A stretch of 64,000 bases of DNA, taken from Micromonospora sp. M71_S20 (GTDB lineage: Bacteria > Actinomycetota > Actinomycetes > Mycobacteriales > Micromonosporaceae). The notes under the pieces are model-generated. The model ran no database searches and was not told the origin of the DNA. It worked only from the letters and a program-made list of their open reading frames with translations. Shown here piece after piece: positions 1 to 9,056 of this stretch. Location: the NCBI RefSeq assembly GCF_003664255.1, contig NZ_RCCV01000001.1, positions 3,844,001 to 3,908,000 on the forward strand, in the 5' to 3' direction. Position 1 is the first letter of the stretch. Each line of letters starts with the position of its first letter. The position numbers and the translations under genes were made by a program.

Positions 1-777
1 CGGGCCGCCGAGATCCGCGACTTCGTACGCCAGGCGCTGCGCGCGCTCGACGGCGTGCTGCGCGACGAGCCGGGCGGGTCCGGTGGCTTCACCGCCGATG
101 TGAGCGGCACCCCGGCTGGCCTCCGTGACGCGCTCGCCCCGGTGCTCGGCGGCGACGCCGTCGAGGCGGGCCGCCCGGTCCCGTTCCGGGCCACGGCGGC
201 CGTCGCGCGCGGCGAGGCCGCCCTGGTCCGCACCGACCCGGCGGTGGTTGCCCTCGCCGGGTACGTCCTCAACGCCGCCCTCGACGACCAGGTCAGCGGC
301 CCGCGCCCGGCCCGCCGCTGCGGCGTCATCCGCACCCGGGCCGTCACCGGCCGCACCACACTGCTGCTGGTCCGCTACCGCTTCCACCTCACCCTGCCGT
401 CCCGCACCGGGACGCGGCAGCTCGTCGCCGAGGACGCCCGGCTGCTCGCCTTCGCCGGCGCGCCCGCGAGCGCCACCTGGCTGCCCACCCAGGACGCGCT
501 GAAGCTGCTCGACGCGACCGCCGACGAGAACACCGACCCGGACTTCGGCGAGCGCACCATGAGCCGGATCCTCGACGGCCTGCCCGAAGTCACCGATCAC
601 CTCGAGGCGTACGGCGAGGATCTGGCCGCCGAACTTCTCGCCTCGCACCGCCGGGTGCGCAGCGCCTCCGGCGAGATCGTCCGCGGCCTCACCGTCACCG
701 CGCAGAAGCCCGCCGACGTCCTCGGCGCCTACGTCTACCTGCCCGCTTCCACCCCCGCCGCCGGAGGCCACGCCTGA
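1..777 (+). CDS. C-terminal part of an SNF2/RapA-type helicase (5' end outside window)
   Basis: The frame is open from the first base, so the gene begins upstream; 258 codons are visible. None of the helicase core motifs lie in this part. The end is an alpha/beta accessory region of the kind that closes large SNF2/HepA-like helicases in restriction loci, finishing in AYVYLP. The stop codon overlaps the ATG of the next gene (TGATG at 775-779), so the two are translationally coupled. A large SNF2 helicase directly followed by a 1,300-residue Eco57I-like adenine methyltransferase is the drmD-drmMI order of class 1 DISARM phage defence. That assignment is an inference from gene order and size, because drmA, drmB and drmC are not in view. 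It could also be another helicase/methyltransferase pair. Confidence 0.6.
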   Translation, partial: RAAEIRDFVRQALRALDGVLRDEPGGSGGFTADVSGTPAGLRDALAPVLGGDAVEAGRPVPFRATAAVARGEAALVRTDPAVVALAGYVLNAALDDQVSGPRPARRCGVIRTRAVTGRTTLLLVRYRFHLTLPSRTGTRQLVAEDARLLAFAGAPASATWLPTQDALKLLDATADENTDPDFGERTMSRILDGLPEVTDHLEAYGEDLAAELLASHRRVRSASGEIVRGLTVTAQKPADVLGAYVYLPASTPAAGGHA

Positions 778-3700
778 TGTCCGCCACCGCCCGCAACCAG
801 GTCTTCTCCGCCGTCCACACGATCGGCGGGCTGATCCCGGCCGACATGCTGGTCCGGATCGCCGAGGGTAAGGATGTCAGCGGCGCCAAGCCCGCCGACT
901 ACCGGGTGATCGGCTCCCGCTCGGTGCGCGACGACGCCGAACGACACTGGGACTATCTCAAGTCGGTCTGGAAGGAGCTGCGCGACCGGCTCCCGGTCGC
1001 CCCGGAGGCCGAGGCCCCCGCCGACGCGACTGGCCTGGCGGTCACCCAGTGGCTGGAGCCCCTCTTCGGAGAGGGGCTGGGATTTGGTCGGCTGACCGCG
1101 CTCGGCGCCACCGGCATCACCTCGGATGACGGTGCCAAGACGTTCGCCATTAGCCACCGCTGGAACCACGTGCCGATCCATTTGGCCCCTTGGAATGCGG
1201 CGCTGGACAAGCGGCCTGCCGGCGCGGGCAGCGTGCCGCCGCAGTCGCTGGTGCAGGAGCTGCTGAACAGGTCCGAGGCACACCTGTGGGGTGTGCTCAC
1301 CAACGGCCGGCAGCTGCGGCTGCTGCGCGACTCCAGCGCGCTCGCCACCGCCGCGTACGTCGAGTTCGACCTGGAGGCGATCTTCGACGGCGAGCTGTTC
1401 AGCGAGTTCGTGCTGCTGTATCGGCTGCTGCACGTCTCCCGCTTCGAGGTCGCCGAGGGCGCGGCGCCGTCGACCTGCTGGCTGGAGAAGTGGCGCACTG
1501 AGGCGATCGAGACCGGTGTCCGGGCACTCGAATACCATCGCGAGGCGGTGAAGAACGCCATCATCGCGCTCGGCACCGGGTTCCTCCGGCATCCTGCGAA
1601 CGGCGACTTGCGGCGCACCCTTGACGTCAATAGCTACCACGCCGCCCTGCTGCGTCTCGTGTACCGGCTAATCTTTCTCTTCGTCGCCGAGGACCGGGAT
1701 GCTCTGCACCCACCTGGCACGACGGAGCAGACCCGGGAGCGGTATGCAAAGTACTTTTCCTCCGCTCGGCTGCGTCGGCAAGCCCTCCGGCGTCGGGGCA
1801 CCTCCCACAGCGACCTCTATCAGTCTCTCCGGATCGTCCTCGACGCACTCGGCAGCGAGGAGGGCCGGCCGGAGCTAGGACTGCCCGGCCTCGGGGGGCT
1901 CTTCGACGACACCGACGCCGACAAGCCGCTGAAGGACCGGTCGATCGCCAACGCCGACCTGCTGGAAGCGGTGCGTTACCTGGCTCGGGTCCGCGACGTT
2001 GGGTCTGGCCGTTGGCGCCCTACGGACTACCGCAACATGGGTGCGGAGGAGTTGGGCTCCATCTACGAGTCGCTGCTGGAGTTGGTGCCCAAGCACCAGG
2101 CGACCGATAGCACCTTCGACCTGGTCGACCGCGCGGGCAACAACCGCAAGAAGACCGGCTCGTACTACACCCCTAGCTCACTGATCGAGGCGCTGATCGA
2201 CTCGACGCTCGACCCGGTCCTTGACGACGCGCAGAAGCGGGGGGAGGCGAAGGCGACCGCTGCGGGCGAGCCAGACCCTTCGCGCTACGTCATTGAAGAG
2301 CTGCTAGCACTCACTGTCTGCGATCCCGCCTGCGGTTCCGGTCACTTCCTGGTCGCCGCAGCACGCCGTATCGCGAAGCGGGTCGCCTCCGTCCGGGAGC
2401 GTAACCCGGAACCGACGGTCGACGCCGTCGGCGACGCCCTCCACGAGGTCGTCCGTCGGTGCGTGTACGGCGTCGACCTCAACCCGATGGCGGTCGAACT
2501 CGCCAAGGTGTCGCTGTGGCTCGAAGCCCTGAAGCCCGGGCGACCGCTCGGTTTCCTGAACGCGCAGATCAAGCACGGCAACGGGCTGATCGGGGCGAGG
2601 CCGGCGCTGTTGCGCGACGGCATCCCGAGCAAGGCATTCAAACCGGTGGAGGGCGACGACGCGACCTTCGCAAGAGCGTTGGAACGGCGTAACGAGCATG
2701 AACGGCAGGAGCATCCCGGGTTGTGGAAACTCGGCGTGGATGCGAGCGTCACAAACACCGGCTTCGCCGCTGATCTGAACCGGATCGTCGAGGTGCCGAC
2801 CCGCACCCTGCGCGACGTGCACTGGCAGGAAGACGCCTACCGGACCTGGGTGACGTCTCCGGCCTACGAGCATGCCAAGTTTGTGAGTGACGCCTGGTGT
2901 GCAGCGTTCATGTGGCACAAGAGCAGCAAGCTGCCCGCAATCACACACGAGGTGTTCCGCAACCTGCAAGCTGGGGCGAAGCTGCCCGAGGCGGTCCGCG
3001 GCGAGGTTGAGCGGCTCAGCGAGGAGTACCGCTTCTTCCACTGGCACCTGGAGTTCCCCACCGTCTTCGTCGTGCCGCAGGACAGCGTGGATGTTGACGT
3101 CGACCCAGCGACCGGTTGGGCGGGTGGCTTCTCGTGCGTGCTTGGCAACCCACCATGGGACAAGGTCGACTTCGAGGACAAGAAATACTTCAGCGTGGTC
3201 GACCCGGCCATCGCCGCGATCTCCGGCGCGGCACGGCGCAATCGGATCAGCGAATGGGTTAAGGAGAACCCGGAAGCCGCCAGAGACTACTGGGCTGAAC
3301 GCCGCAAGATCAAATCGACGTTCCACTTCGCGGGCGACTCCGGAGCGTTCCCGCTATGCGCCAAGGGCCTTACCGTCAGAGGCGTTACCATGCTTCAGAC
3401 CGACCAGCTCTTCGCCGAAATCTTTACCCTTATCTGTTCACCTAAGGGCAGCGTCGGGTGCATCATCCCTACCGCGATTGCGACGAGCGCGGGGGCGCAA
3501 CACCTCTTTGGCGATCTCGCTAAGCGTGGTGCAATCACCTCTCTGCGCGCCTTTATCAATAGCAATCAGCTTTTCGTCGGCATTCACCTTGACGAGCGGT
3601 TTTGCCTGCTCTCGTTGGTTGGACGAGGACTTCGGGAGTCGAAGGCAAGTTTCGCATTCTTCCTCGAAGATCCGGTCGACCTTGATGACCCTGGCCGCAT

Positions 3701-4903
3701 CTTCGAACTTACTCCCGAGGAGATCGCTTTAATCAGCCCAAACACGGGAAACATTCCGATTTTCCGGTCCCGCCGCGATGCCGAACTCACTGCTGGGATC
3801 TACCGCCGAATCCCTGTGCTGCAGAACGAGCTCCAGAGCGAGGATAATGCTTGGCGCATCGACTTCGTCCCAACCCCCTTCCACATGACCGACGACTCCG
3901 ACCTCTTCCGTGAAAGAGAGCGACTGATTGCGGAAGGGTGGGAACTGGTCGGGAACGTATTTACCCGGAATGGAGAGAGGATGCTGCCTCTATATGAAGG
4001 GAAGATGGCTCACCTTTTCGATCATCGCTGGAACTCCTACTTTGGAACAGGCAACGAGGATCGCAGGCGTCTGACTCTGACTGAGAAGCAGGATCCTTCA
4101 GCGGTGGCCTACCCGCGCTACTGGATTGCGGAAAACGGGCTCATTCCCACAACCCGGAGGGGAAGGCAGGTCGAGATCCCGGGAGTCGCCCTACGCTTGG
4201 CTCAGTTAGGATGGGATCGCGACTGGCTTTGTGGCTGGCGAGATGTTACTAATGCAACCAACGAGCGGACCTCAATCTGCTCCTTCATTCCGCGCACGGC
4301 AGTTGGACATAAGTTCCCCTTGATGCTGCCGCGCGTCTCCCCGGTCCTTGCCGCAGCGCTCATCGCTACTCAGAGTTCCTTGGCCTTTGACTATGTAAGC
4401 CGGCAGAAGATCGGCAAGACGAACATGGGGCTCTTTATCTGGAAGCAGCTACCCGTCCCTGCGCCAGCAGCGCTCGAACTGCATACTCCGTTTGTAACGC
4501 CGCGGGTAATCGAGCTCGTCTACACCACCTACGACATGGCGGGGCTTGCTTGCGACCTCGGCGACACTGGCGCTCCCTTAAATGGGGCGAGGACCGCCGC
4601 GCCCAGATTCGCGCAGAACTGGATGCGTACTTCTTCCACCTTTATGGCATTCGTCGCGACGATGTGGACTACATACTGGAAAGGTTTCAGTCCGACTCGG
4701 GCGGCGGACTCAAGAACAACGATATCGCTAAATACGGCACGTACCGGACCAAGGAACTGGTCCTTGCCGAGTACGACCGGATGGCCGCTGCCGGCGTTAG
4801 CCTGACCATGCCGCTCATCGACGGCGAGAACTACACCTCCACCCTCTCCCCGCCCCCGGGTAAGGGCCCCCGCCACCCTTCCGTGTCTACCGATAGTCGC
4901 TAA
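777..4903 (+). pseudogene. Eco57I-like N6-adenine DNA methyltransferase, frameshifted near the 3' end
   Basis: The protein would be about 1,375 residues. Motif I (DPACGSGHFL) is near residue 515 and the catalytic motif IV (NPPWDKV) near residue 790, so it is an adenine-N6 methyltransferase of the large Eco57I/PglX/DrmMI kind with a target-recognition region in the last third. Reading frame 777-4805 turns to nonsense after codon 1,266: the family-like C-terminus (LKWGEDRRAQIRAELDAYFF onward, to position 4903) lies in the -1 frame. The join is at the CCC of 4575-4577, where one extra C would restore the frame, so one base appears lost. The total length of 4,127 nt is also one short of a multiple of three. 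The stop at 4901-4903 is formed together with the first base of an inserted IS. Catalytic motifs are upstream of the lesion, so residual activity is possible. A sequencing error in the C run is the main alternative. Confidence 0.8.
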
Positions 4904-5782
4904 AGGACGTCTCGTAACTCGGTGAAGGGCGTTGCCCGGCAAAGGTTCTGGGTGTCACCCCGCGAGGATGATGTTGTGGAGATGAGCGATGCCGGATGCG
5001 GTGTCGGCCAATGTGTGGGCGGCGCGGCGGTAGTCGCGCAGGATCTTGAAGCACTTCATGCGGGCCAGGGCGTGTTCGACCTGCGCTCGGACGGTGCGGT
5101 GTTGCTTGTTCAGGTCGGCTTTCCAGTCGGGTAGTTCGCTGCCGTCGGCGGGTTTGCGGTACGGGATGATCACGTCGGGGTTGCCGCGGTAGGCGCCGTC
5201 TGCCATGACTGGCCGTCCGGTCAGTTTCTGGTCGATGCCGCTGGTGCGGTAGACGATGGTGTCGTTGCGGTTGCCGGGTTGCGGGTCGCCGAGGGCGACG
5301 ACGAGGCGGGTGTGGGCGTCGATGGCTACCTGCAGGTTCGTGCTGTAGCGGTAGTTCTTGCTCGGGGTGGTCAGGCGATGGTCCCGGGTCGGGATGAGGG
5401 TGCCGTCGACGATGGTGATCTGGTCGACCCGACGCCGGCGCCCCGGTGCCAGAGCGAGCAGGGGGCCGAGGGTGTCGATGACCCGGTGCGCGGCGGAGTG
5501 CGACACCCCGAACAGCGGGCCGATCTGCCGCATCGTCAGGTTCGTGCGCCAATACGCGGCGACCAGCAACACCCGATCGGCGAGGTCGAGAGACCACTGC
5601 CGGCCCGGCCGACCGTCAGCGATCGCGTCACCGCCACGCTCGGCGACCAACCGGACCAGCCTGCGGAACTGGGCGGGCTGCAGCCCGGTGAACGGAAAGA
5701 TCCACTCCTGGCGGGCCGCCGAGATCACCTGCACCCCGACATGATCCACCATGGATCAGCCACCGAGTTACGAGACGTCCCT
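4903..5782 (-). mobile_element. IS5-family insertion sequence, copy 1 (880 bp)
   Basis: Near-perfect terminal inverted repeats bound the element: GGACGTCTCGTAACTCGGTG at the left end and its reverse complement at the right. Both sides are flanked by TA (4901-4902 and 5783-5784), read as a 2-bp target duplication. It carries a single transposase gene on the minus strand. A second copy in the opposite orientation lies at 24309-25186, with the same ends and also flanked by TA, which supports the boundaries. The rebuilt empty site reads CTAG. Confidence 0.9.
4955..5752 (-). CDS. IS5-family transposase (DDE_Tnp_4 type)
   Basis: This 265-residue transposase has an N-terminal helix-turn-helix (around residues 60-95) that binds the element's ends, followed by an RNase-H-like DDE domain. 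The likely catalytic acidic residues lie in the motifs VDGT (near 117), ADGAY (near 187) and VEHAL (near 233). It is full length for its group and shows no frameshift, so the element may be active. The copy at 24339 is about 95% identical at the protein level by eye. The start at 5752 (MVDHVGVQ) lies 30 bp inside the right inverted repeat. Confidence 0.92.
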   Translation of the reverse strand: MVDHVGVQVISAARQEWIFPFTGLQPAQFRRLVRLVAERGGDAIADGRPGRQWSLDLADRVLLVAAYWRTNLTMRQIGPLFGVSHSAAHRVIDTLGPLLALAPGRRRRVDQITIVDGTLIPTRDHRLTTPSKNYRYSTNLQVAIDAHTRLVVALGDPQPGNRNDTIVYRTSGIDQKLTGRPVMADGAYRGNPDVIIPYRKPADGSELPDWKADLNKQHRTVRAQVEHALARMKCFKILRDYRRAAHTLADTASGIAHLHNIILAG

Positions 5783-6015
5783 TAGGAATCCTTCGGTGTA
5801 TCGGCGACGAAGACACCGATGCCCATGCGGCCAACCAGTTCGCCAAGCTCGATCATGGAGTCCAATGCGCGCCTGACCGTTACGTGGCTCGTGTCGTACT
5901 CCTCGGCGAGGAGTCGCGCGGAGGGAAGCTTGCCTCCCGGTGGGTAGATGCCAGCTCGTATCTTGGCGCGGAGATCCTCCCTGATCTGGCGCCAGAGCGG
6001 CTGGGCATACGGCAT
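5782..6015 (-). CDS. Short GntR-family transcriptional regulator
   Basis: The 77-residue protein is almost only a GntR winged helix: QIREDLRAKIRAGIYPPGGK, then an AEEYDTSHVTVRRALDSM recognition-helix region and a short wing. It lacks an effector-binding domain, like the many 70-90-residue GntR proteins of actinomycetes, so any control is probably through DNA binding or a partner. It is divergent from the 6131-7497 operon and likely controls that operon or itself. The IS inserted at its stop codon: the present TAA (5784-5782) uses the TA duplication plus an IS base, and the uninterrupted site would have read TAG. Confidence 0.85.
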   Translation of the reverse strand: MPYAQPLWRQIREDLRAKIRAGIYPPGGKLPSARLLAEEYDTSHVTVRRALDSMIELGELVGRMGIGVFVADTPKDS

Positions 6016-6065
6016 GTGATCAGCGAAGCAGCCAACGCCGACGTCATGTATAGCTACCCCTGCCT

Positions 6066-6086
6066 ACCTTTACAGGCTTTATAGGT
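6066..6086. promoter_or_regulatory. Imperfect palindrome between divergent GntR and DUF5753 operons
   Basis: ACCT at 6066-6069 and AGGT at 6083-6086 bracket an AT-rich centre with partial dyad symmetry, in a 115-bp divergent intergenic region. A plausible -10 (TACGCT, 6091-6096) for the rightward operon follows directly. This is a candidate operator for the GntR protein, based on position and symmetry only. Confidence 0.35.
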
Positions 6087-6130
6087 CTGCTACGCTCGCC
6101 CCCAACCGGAACGGCAGCCGGGGAGGGGGC

Positions 6131-6436
6131 ATGGGTAGGCGGTGGAAGTGGTTCTTGCGGCCGGGGAGGGTCGCGGTTGACCTGGTCGGGCAGGTCGTAC
6201 CGGATGGCGACGTGCGGGGGCGCGGCGGTCGGCCGGGCGCACCTGACGTCGTACCCGATGGGTGGGTGACGTCGCGATGCGACGGCGCGGTCGTGTACGA
6301 GTGGCCCGAGCGGCGGCGGGCGGCTCCGACGCGGAACCGGCGCGCGGACCGCTACGACCCGCGGCCGGCCGGCGAGCGGACCGCCGGGCAGTGCCGGGGG
6401 AGCGGCCCGGCGGAGGGGCGGGGATCGGATGGCTGA
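6131..6436 (+). CDS. Hypothetical protein upstream of DUF5753 regulator
   Basis: A 101-residue basic, arginine-rich protein with no recognised domain. It is favoured as real because an SD-like GGGGAGGGGG precedes the ATG and because its end overlaps the next start in the form ATGGCTGA, the same coupling seen between the next two genes. It would be the first gene of a three-gene operon under the divergent promoter region. The C-terminal half is low in complexity, so a non-coding leader is the main alternative. Confidence 0.45.
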   Translation: MGRRWKWFLRPGRVAVDLVGQVVPDGDVRGRGGRPGAPDVVPDGWVTSRCDGAVVYEWPERRRAAPTRNRRADRYDPRPAGERTAGQCRGSGPAEGRGSDG

Positions 6437-7310
6437 GGACATGGGGTCGACGGTGCCGCGCCGGCAGCTCGGGCGCGCGCTGCGGGAGCTGCGGACCCAG
6501 GCGCGGATGACGCTGGACGGCGCGGCGGACGCGTTGCAGTGCAGCCGCCAGAAGATGTGGCGGATCGAGACGGGCCTCGGCGCGGTGCGCGGCCTCGACG
6601 TGCGGGCCATGTGCGAGCTGTACAGCGCGACCCCCGAGCTGACCGCCGTGCTGACCGGCCTGGCCCGCGAGACGAAGGCGAAGGGCTGGTGGCACGCGTA
6701 CGGCGACACCATCCCCGACTGGTTCGAGCTGTACGTCGGCCTGGAGGCCGCCGCCGGCCGGCTACGGGAGCACGACGACACCCTGATTCCCGGGCTTCTG
6801 CAAACCCCTGGCTACGCGGCCGGCGTCTACCGGCACCGGTCACGCATGGCCGACGACGAGTGGGAGCGGCTGGTCGAGGTGCGGCAGCGACGGCAGGCGC
6901 TCCTGCGGCGACGGCTGCCCCCGCCGCCCCGGCTCGACGTCATGCTTTCCGAGGCGGTGCTGCTGCGGGTCGTCGGCGGCCCAGCGGCGATGGCGGAACA
7001 GCTCCGGCATTTGGCGGAAGTTGGCCGGCTGCCCCACGTCTCCATCCGGGTCGTGCCGCTGGCCGCCGGCCTGCACTTCGGTGCGGTCGCCGGATCCTTC
7101 GTGATTCTCGATTTCCCGCTCGGCAGTCGCGTCGAACCCGAGCCGTCGGTGGTCTACAGCGAGTCGTTGACCGGCGCGCTCTACCTCGACCGGAAGGAGG
7201 AGTTGGCCGCCTACGAGCGGATCTGGGCGAGCCTCGACTCGCTGGCCCTCGATGAGGGGCAGTCCCGACAGTTGATTATCAAGATTTCCGAGGAGGTCCA
7301 CCATGGCTGA
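6429..7310 (+). CDS. Helix-turn-helix regulator with DUF5753 domain
   Basis: The 293-residue protein has an XRE-type helix-turn-helix near residues 10-65 (LRELRTQARMTLDGAADALQ, then QKMWRIE) followed by a DUF5753 domain (LIPGLLQTPGYA, VYSESLTGALYLDRKEEL). This architecture is one of the most abundant regulator types in Streptomyces and Micromonospora. It is usually encoded next to a small DUF397 protein, as here, and the pair is thought to act as a regulator with its antagonist (BldB/WhiJ-like logic). The start overlaps the preceding gene by 8 bp and the end overlaps the DUF397 gene by 8 bp. A short copy of its GALYLDRKEEL segment recurs at about 9896-9930. Confidence 0.93.
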   Translation: MAEDMGSTVPRRQLGRALRELRTQARMTLDGAADALQCSRQKMWRIETGLGAVRGLDVRAMCELYSATPELTAVLTGLARETKAKGWWHAYGDTIPDWFELYVGLEAAAGRLREHDDTLIPGLLQTPGYAAGVYRHRSRMADDEWERLVEVRQRRQALLRRRLPPPPRLDVMLSEAVLLRVVGGPAAMAEQLRHLAEVGRLPHVSIRVVPLAAGLHFGAVAGSFVILDFPLGSRVEPEPSVVYSESLTGALYLDRKEELAAYERIWASLDSLALDEGQSRQLIIKISEEVHHG

Positions 7311-7497
7311 CCTGACCGGCGCCCACTGGCGCAAGAGCACCCGCAGCGGCGACAACGGCGGCAACTGCGTCGAGGTCGCTGACAACCTGCCCGGCATCGT
7401 CGCCGTACGCGACAGCAAGGACCGCAGCGGGCCGGTCCTCACCTTCCCGCCCGACTCCTGGACTGCCTTCGTCCGGGCGGCCAGCTCGGAGCATTGA
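7303..7497 (+). CDS. DUF397 protein
   Basis: This 64-residue protein matches the DUF397 pattern: the WRKSTRSGDNGGNCVEVA opening, VAVRDSKD in the middle and a WTAFVRA end. Family members partner the DUF5753 helix-turn-helix regulator and are proposed to tune it, perhaps as antitoxin or anti-regulator. The 8-bp start/stop overlap with the upstream gene implies coupled synthesis in a fixed ratio. Confidence 0.93.
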   Translation: MADLTGAHWRKSTRSGDNGGNCVEVADNLPGIVAVRDSKDRSGPVLTFPPDSWTAFVRAASSEH

Positions 7498-7521
7498 GGC
7501 GCGGCAACGTCCCTCAGCGTC

Positions 7522-8961
7522 TCAGCGGCGCCGGTCGGTGACGCGGATGGTGAGGACTGTGCCGTCTTGGCCGAGCGACACCACCCCGTCGCGCGGCCGG
7601 GACCGCGACCACCGGCGGCGGATCAGCGGTGCCGCCCGGAGGTAGGCCGCGACCTGGCCGTCCGCGAGGTGGCGGTACAGGCTGCTCTCCACGCCCCGAA
7701 ACACCTCCAAAGCCTTGCCGTTCTGCAGCGGCGCGCGATAGAGGGTGCCTTCCGCACACAGGTCGTCCGCCACGGGCTGCGATGTGGCGGTGCTCTCTGC
7801 CCACGACGGGTCCAGCTCGAACAGCCTCAGTTGGCCGGTGTGGGGTTCCTCGTCCCCACGTTGCCGTGGCGTTGCGTAATGACGGGCGGTGGCGTTATCG
7901 CCGGCGAACAGCAGTGCGGTGGCCGCCACCGCACGGGTCAGTATCTGTGTGAACCAGCCACGCCGTTCCTCGGGCACGTCGAACACCTCGGGCGCTCCAA
8001 GCGGCAGATCGTCCGTCGGGCCCGGGCCGGTGGTGCCGGGTGGCCCGGCGTCCTCAACCGCCGCCGGCCAGGTCCGTGCCTCGTCGGCCGTGGCGGGCCG
8101 GGTCCGCCAGTGGTGGTCCTCCGGGCGGCCGTGCAGCAACTCGTCGAAGTCGTCGGGGCCGCCGTCCCACAGCTCGCCATCCCCCGGCGGATCGAGGATG
8201 TACGACGTGATCTGACGCCCGGCCAGGCAGGACGCGACCATCAGTGCCGGCGGGCGGCGGCCACCGACGTTCAGCGTTCTCACCTGCACGGCGGCCCGGG
8301 CGAGTTGACCGTAGGCGAAGCTTGGCGGCTGATGGGTGCCCTTGCACTCCAGCACCACGATCTTCATCCGGCTGCGACGACCCGAGCTGTGGTGCCCCAC
8401 CAGGAAGTAGTCCGGGCGCTTCTGGCTCTTGGAGGTGCGTTCCACCGCGCCCGCCCCGTCGATGAACCCTGCCTTCAGCGCCACCTCCGCGTCGACCGCG
8501 AAGAAGGTCCACTGGCGGTATTGCCGCTGCAGCACCTTCTTTGCCACCACCAGGGCCAGGCCGATGCCCAACTGCTCGGACTGGGTCACCTTGTGGTGGT
8601 ACACGAGGCTCTGGGCTGACGGAGTGAGCCCGAGCATGCCGCGTTGCCGGGTCAGCGTCGCGCAGTAGCGGACGTGCGCCCAGTGCCGGGCCACCTGTGC
8701 CAGCGGCGACGCGGTCAACAGCGTGGTCGCCACCCCGAGCTCGTGCAGCACCTGCGCCGGACTGGTTCCCACCGTCGGGCCGATCGCCACCGCGACGGGA
8801 GCCTTGCCGTACCGGTACGCGTCGTTCTTCACGGCGGCGTCCTTGGCGTACTTCTCGACGGCGTCGACAAGGTGGGGAGAGGATTCGACGACCAGTCTGG
8901 ACGGTTGGCTGAGGGAACGTACGAGGGATTCGATGTCCATGCCCACCCCCGGTGTTGACAT
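7522..8961 (-). CDS. Unrecognised protein with a PD-(D/E)xK-like nuclease motif
   Basis: About 479 residues. The central segment RPDYFLVG followed some 20 residues later by KIVVLECKGTH fits the PD-x(n)-ExK signature of restriction-endonuclease-like folds, with hydrophobic strands around both halves. No other domain was recognised. The N-terminal third is alpha-helical and the C-terminal third is variable. The start at 8961 (MSTPGVGMDIESL) follows a strong promoter; the internal ATG at 8940 has a GGGGGTGGG ribosome site and is equally possible. The longer frame to 9102 runs through the promoter and is unlikely. It lies downstream of the 9057-9746 gene and is divergent from the GmrSD-like gene, so a restriction role is suspected but not shown. 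Confidence 0.6.
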   Translation of the reverse strand: MSTPGVGMDIESLVRSLSQPSRLVVESSPHLVDAVEKYAKDAAVKNDAYRYGKAPVAVAIGPTVGTSPAQVLHELGVATTLLTASPLAQVARHWAHVRYCATLTRQRGMLGLTPSAQSLVYHHKVTQSEQLGIGLALVVAKKVLQRQYRQWTFFAVDAEVALKAGFIDGAGAVERTSKSQKRPDYFLVGHHSSGRRSRMKIVVLECKGTHQPPSFAYGQLARAAVQVRTLNVGGRRPPALMVASCLAGRQITSYILDPPGDGELWDGGPDDFDELLHGRPEDHHWRTRPATADEARTWPAAVEDAGPPGTTGPGPTDDLPLGAPEVFDVPEERRGWFTQILTRAVAATALLFAGDNATARHYATPRQRGDEEPHTGQLRLFELDPSWAESTATSQPVADDLCAEGTLYRAPLQNGKALEVFRGVESSLYRHLADGQVAAYLRAAPLIRRRWSRSRPRDGVVSLGQDGTVLTIRVTDRRR

Positions 8962-8982
8962 ACCGCATGGGTCAGGACACCT

Positions 8983-9011
8983 AGAGTGATCGAGGGCTGC
9001 CAGAGTGTCAA
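8983..9011 (-). promoter_or_regulatory. Promoter for the nuclease-like gene
   Basis: On the minus strand a perfect TTGACA (9011-9006) is followed by a 17-bp spacer and CACTCT (8988-8983). This predicts a start of transcription about 15-20 bp upstream of the 8961 start codon, so the gene has its own promoter even though the 9057-9746 gene lies just upstream on the same strand. Confidence 0.55.
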
Positions 9012-9056
9012 TGGAACGACGAACGTGCTCAAGTCCTGCTTGTCGACCGCGGCGCT

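Noticed and set aside
4575..4577. Programmed frameshift in the methyltransferase
   Set aside because: No slippery heptamer or downstream structure fits, and the non-shifted extension is meaningless, so a lost base is simpler.
4901..5784. Three-base TNA target duplication for the IS
   Set aside because: The outer triplets differ (TAA and TTA); only TA is shared in both copies of this element.
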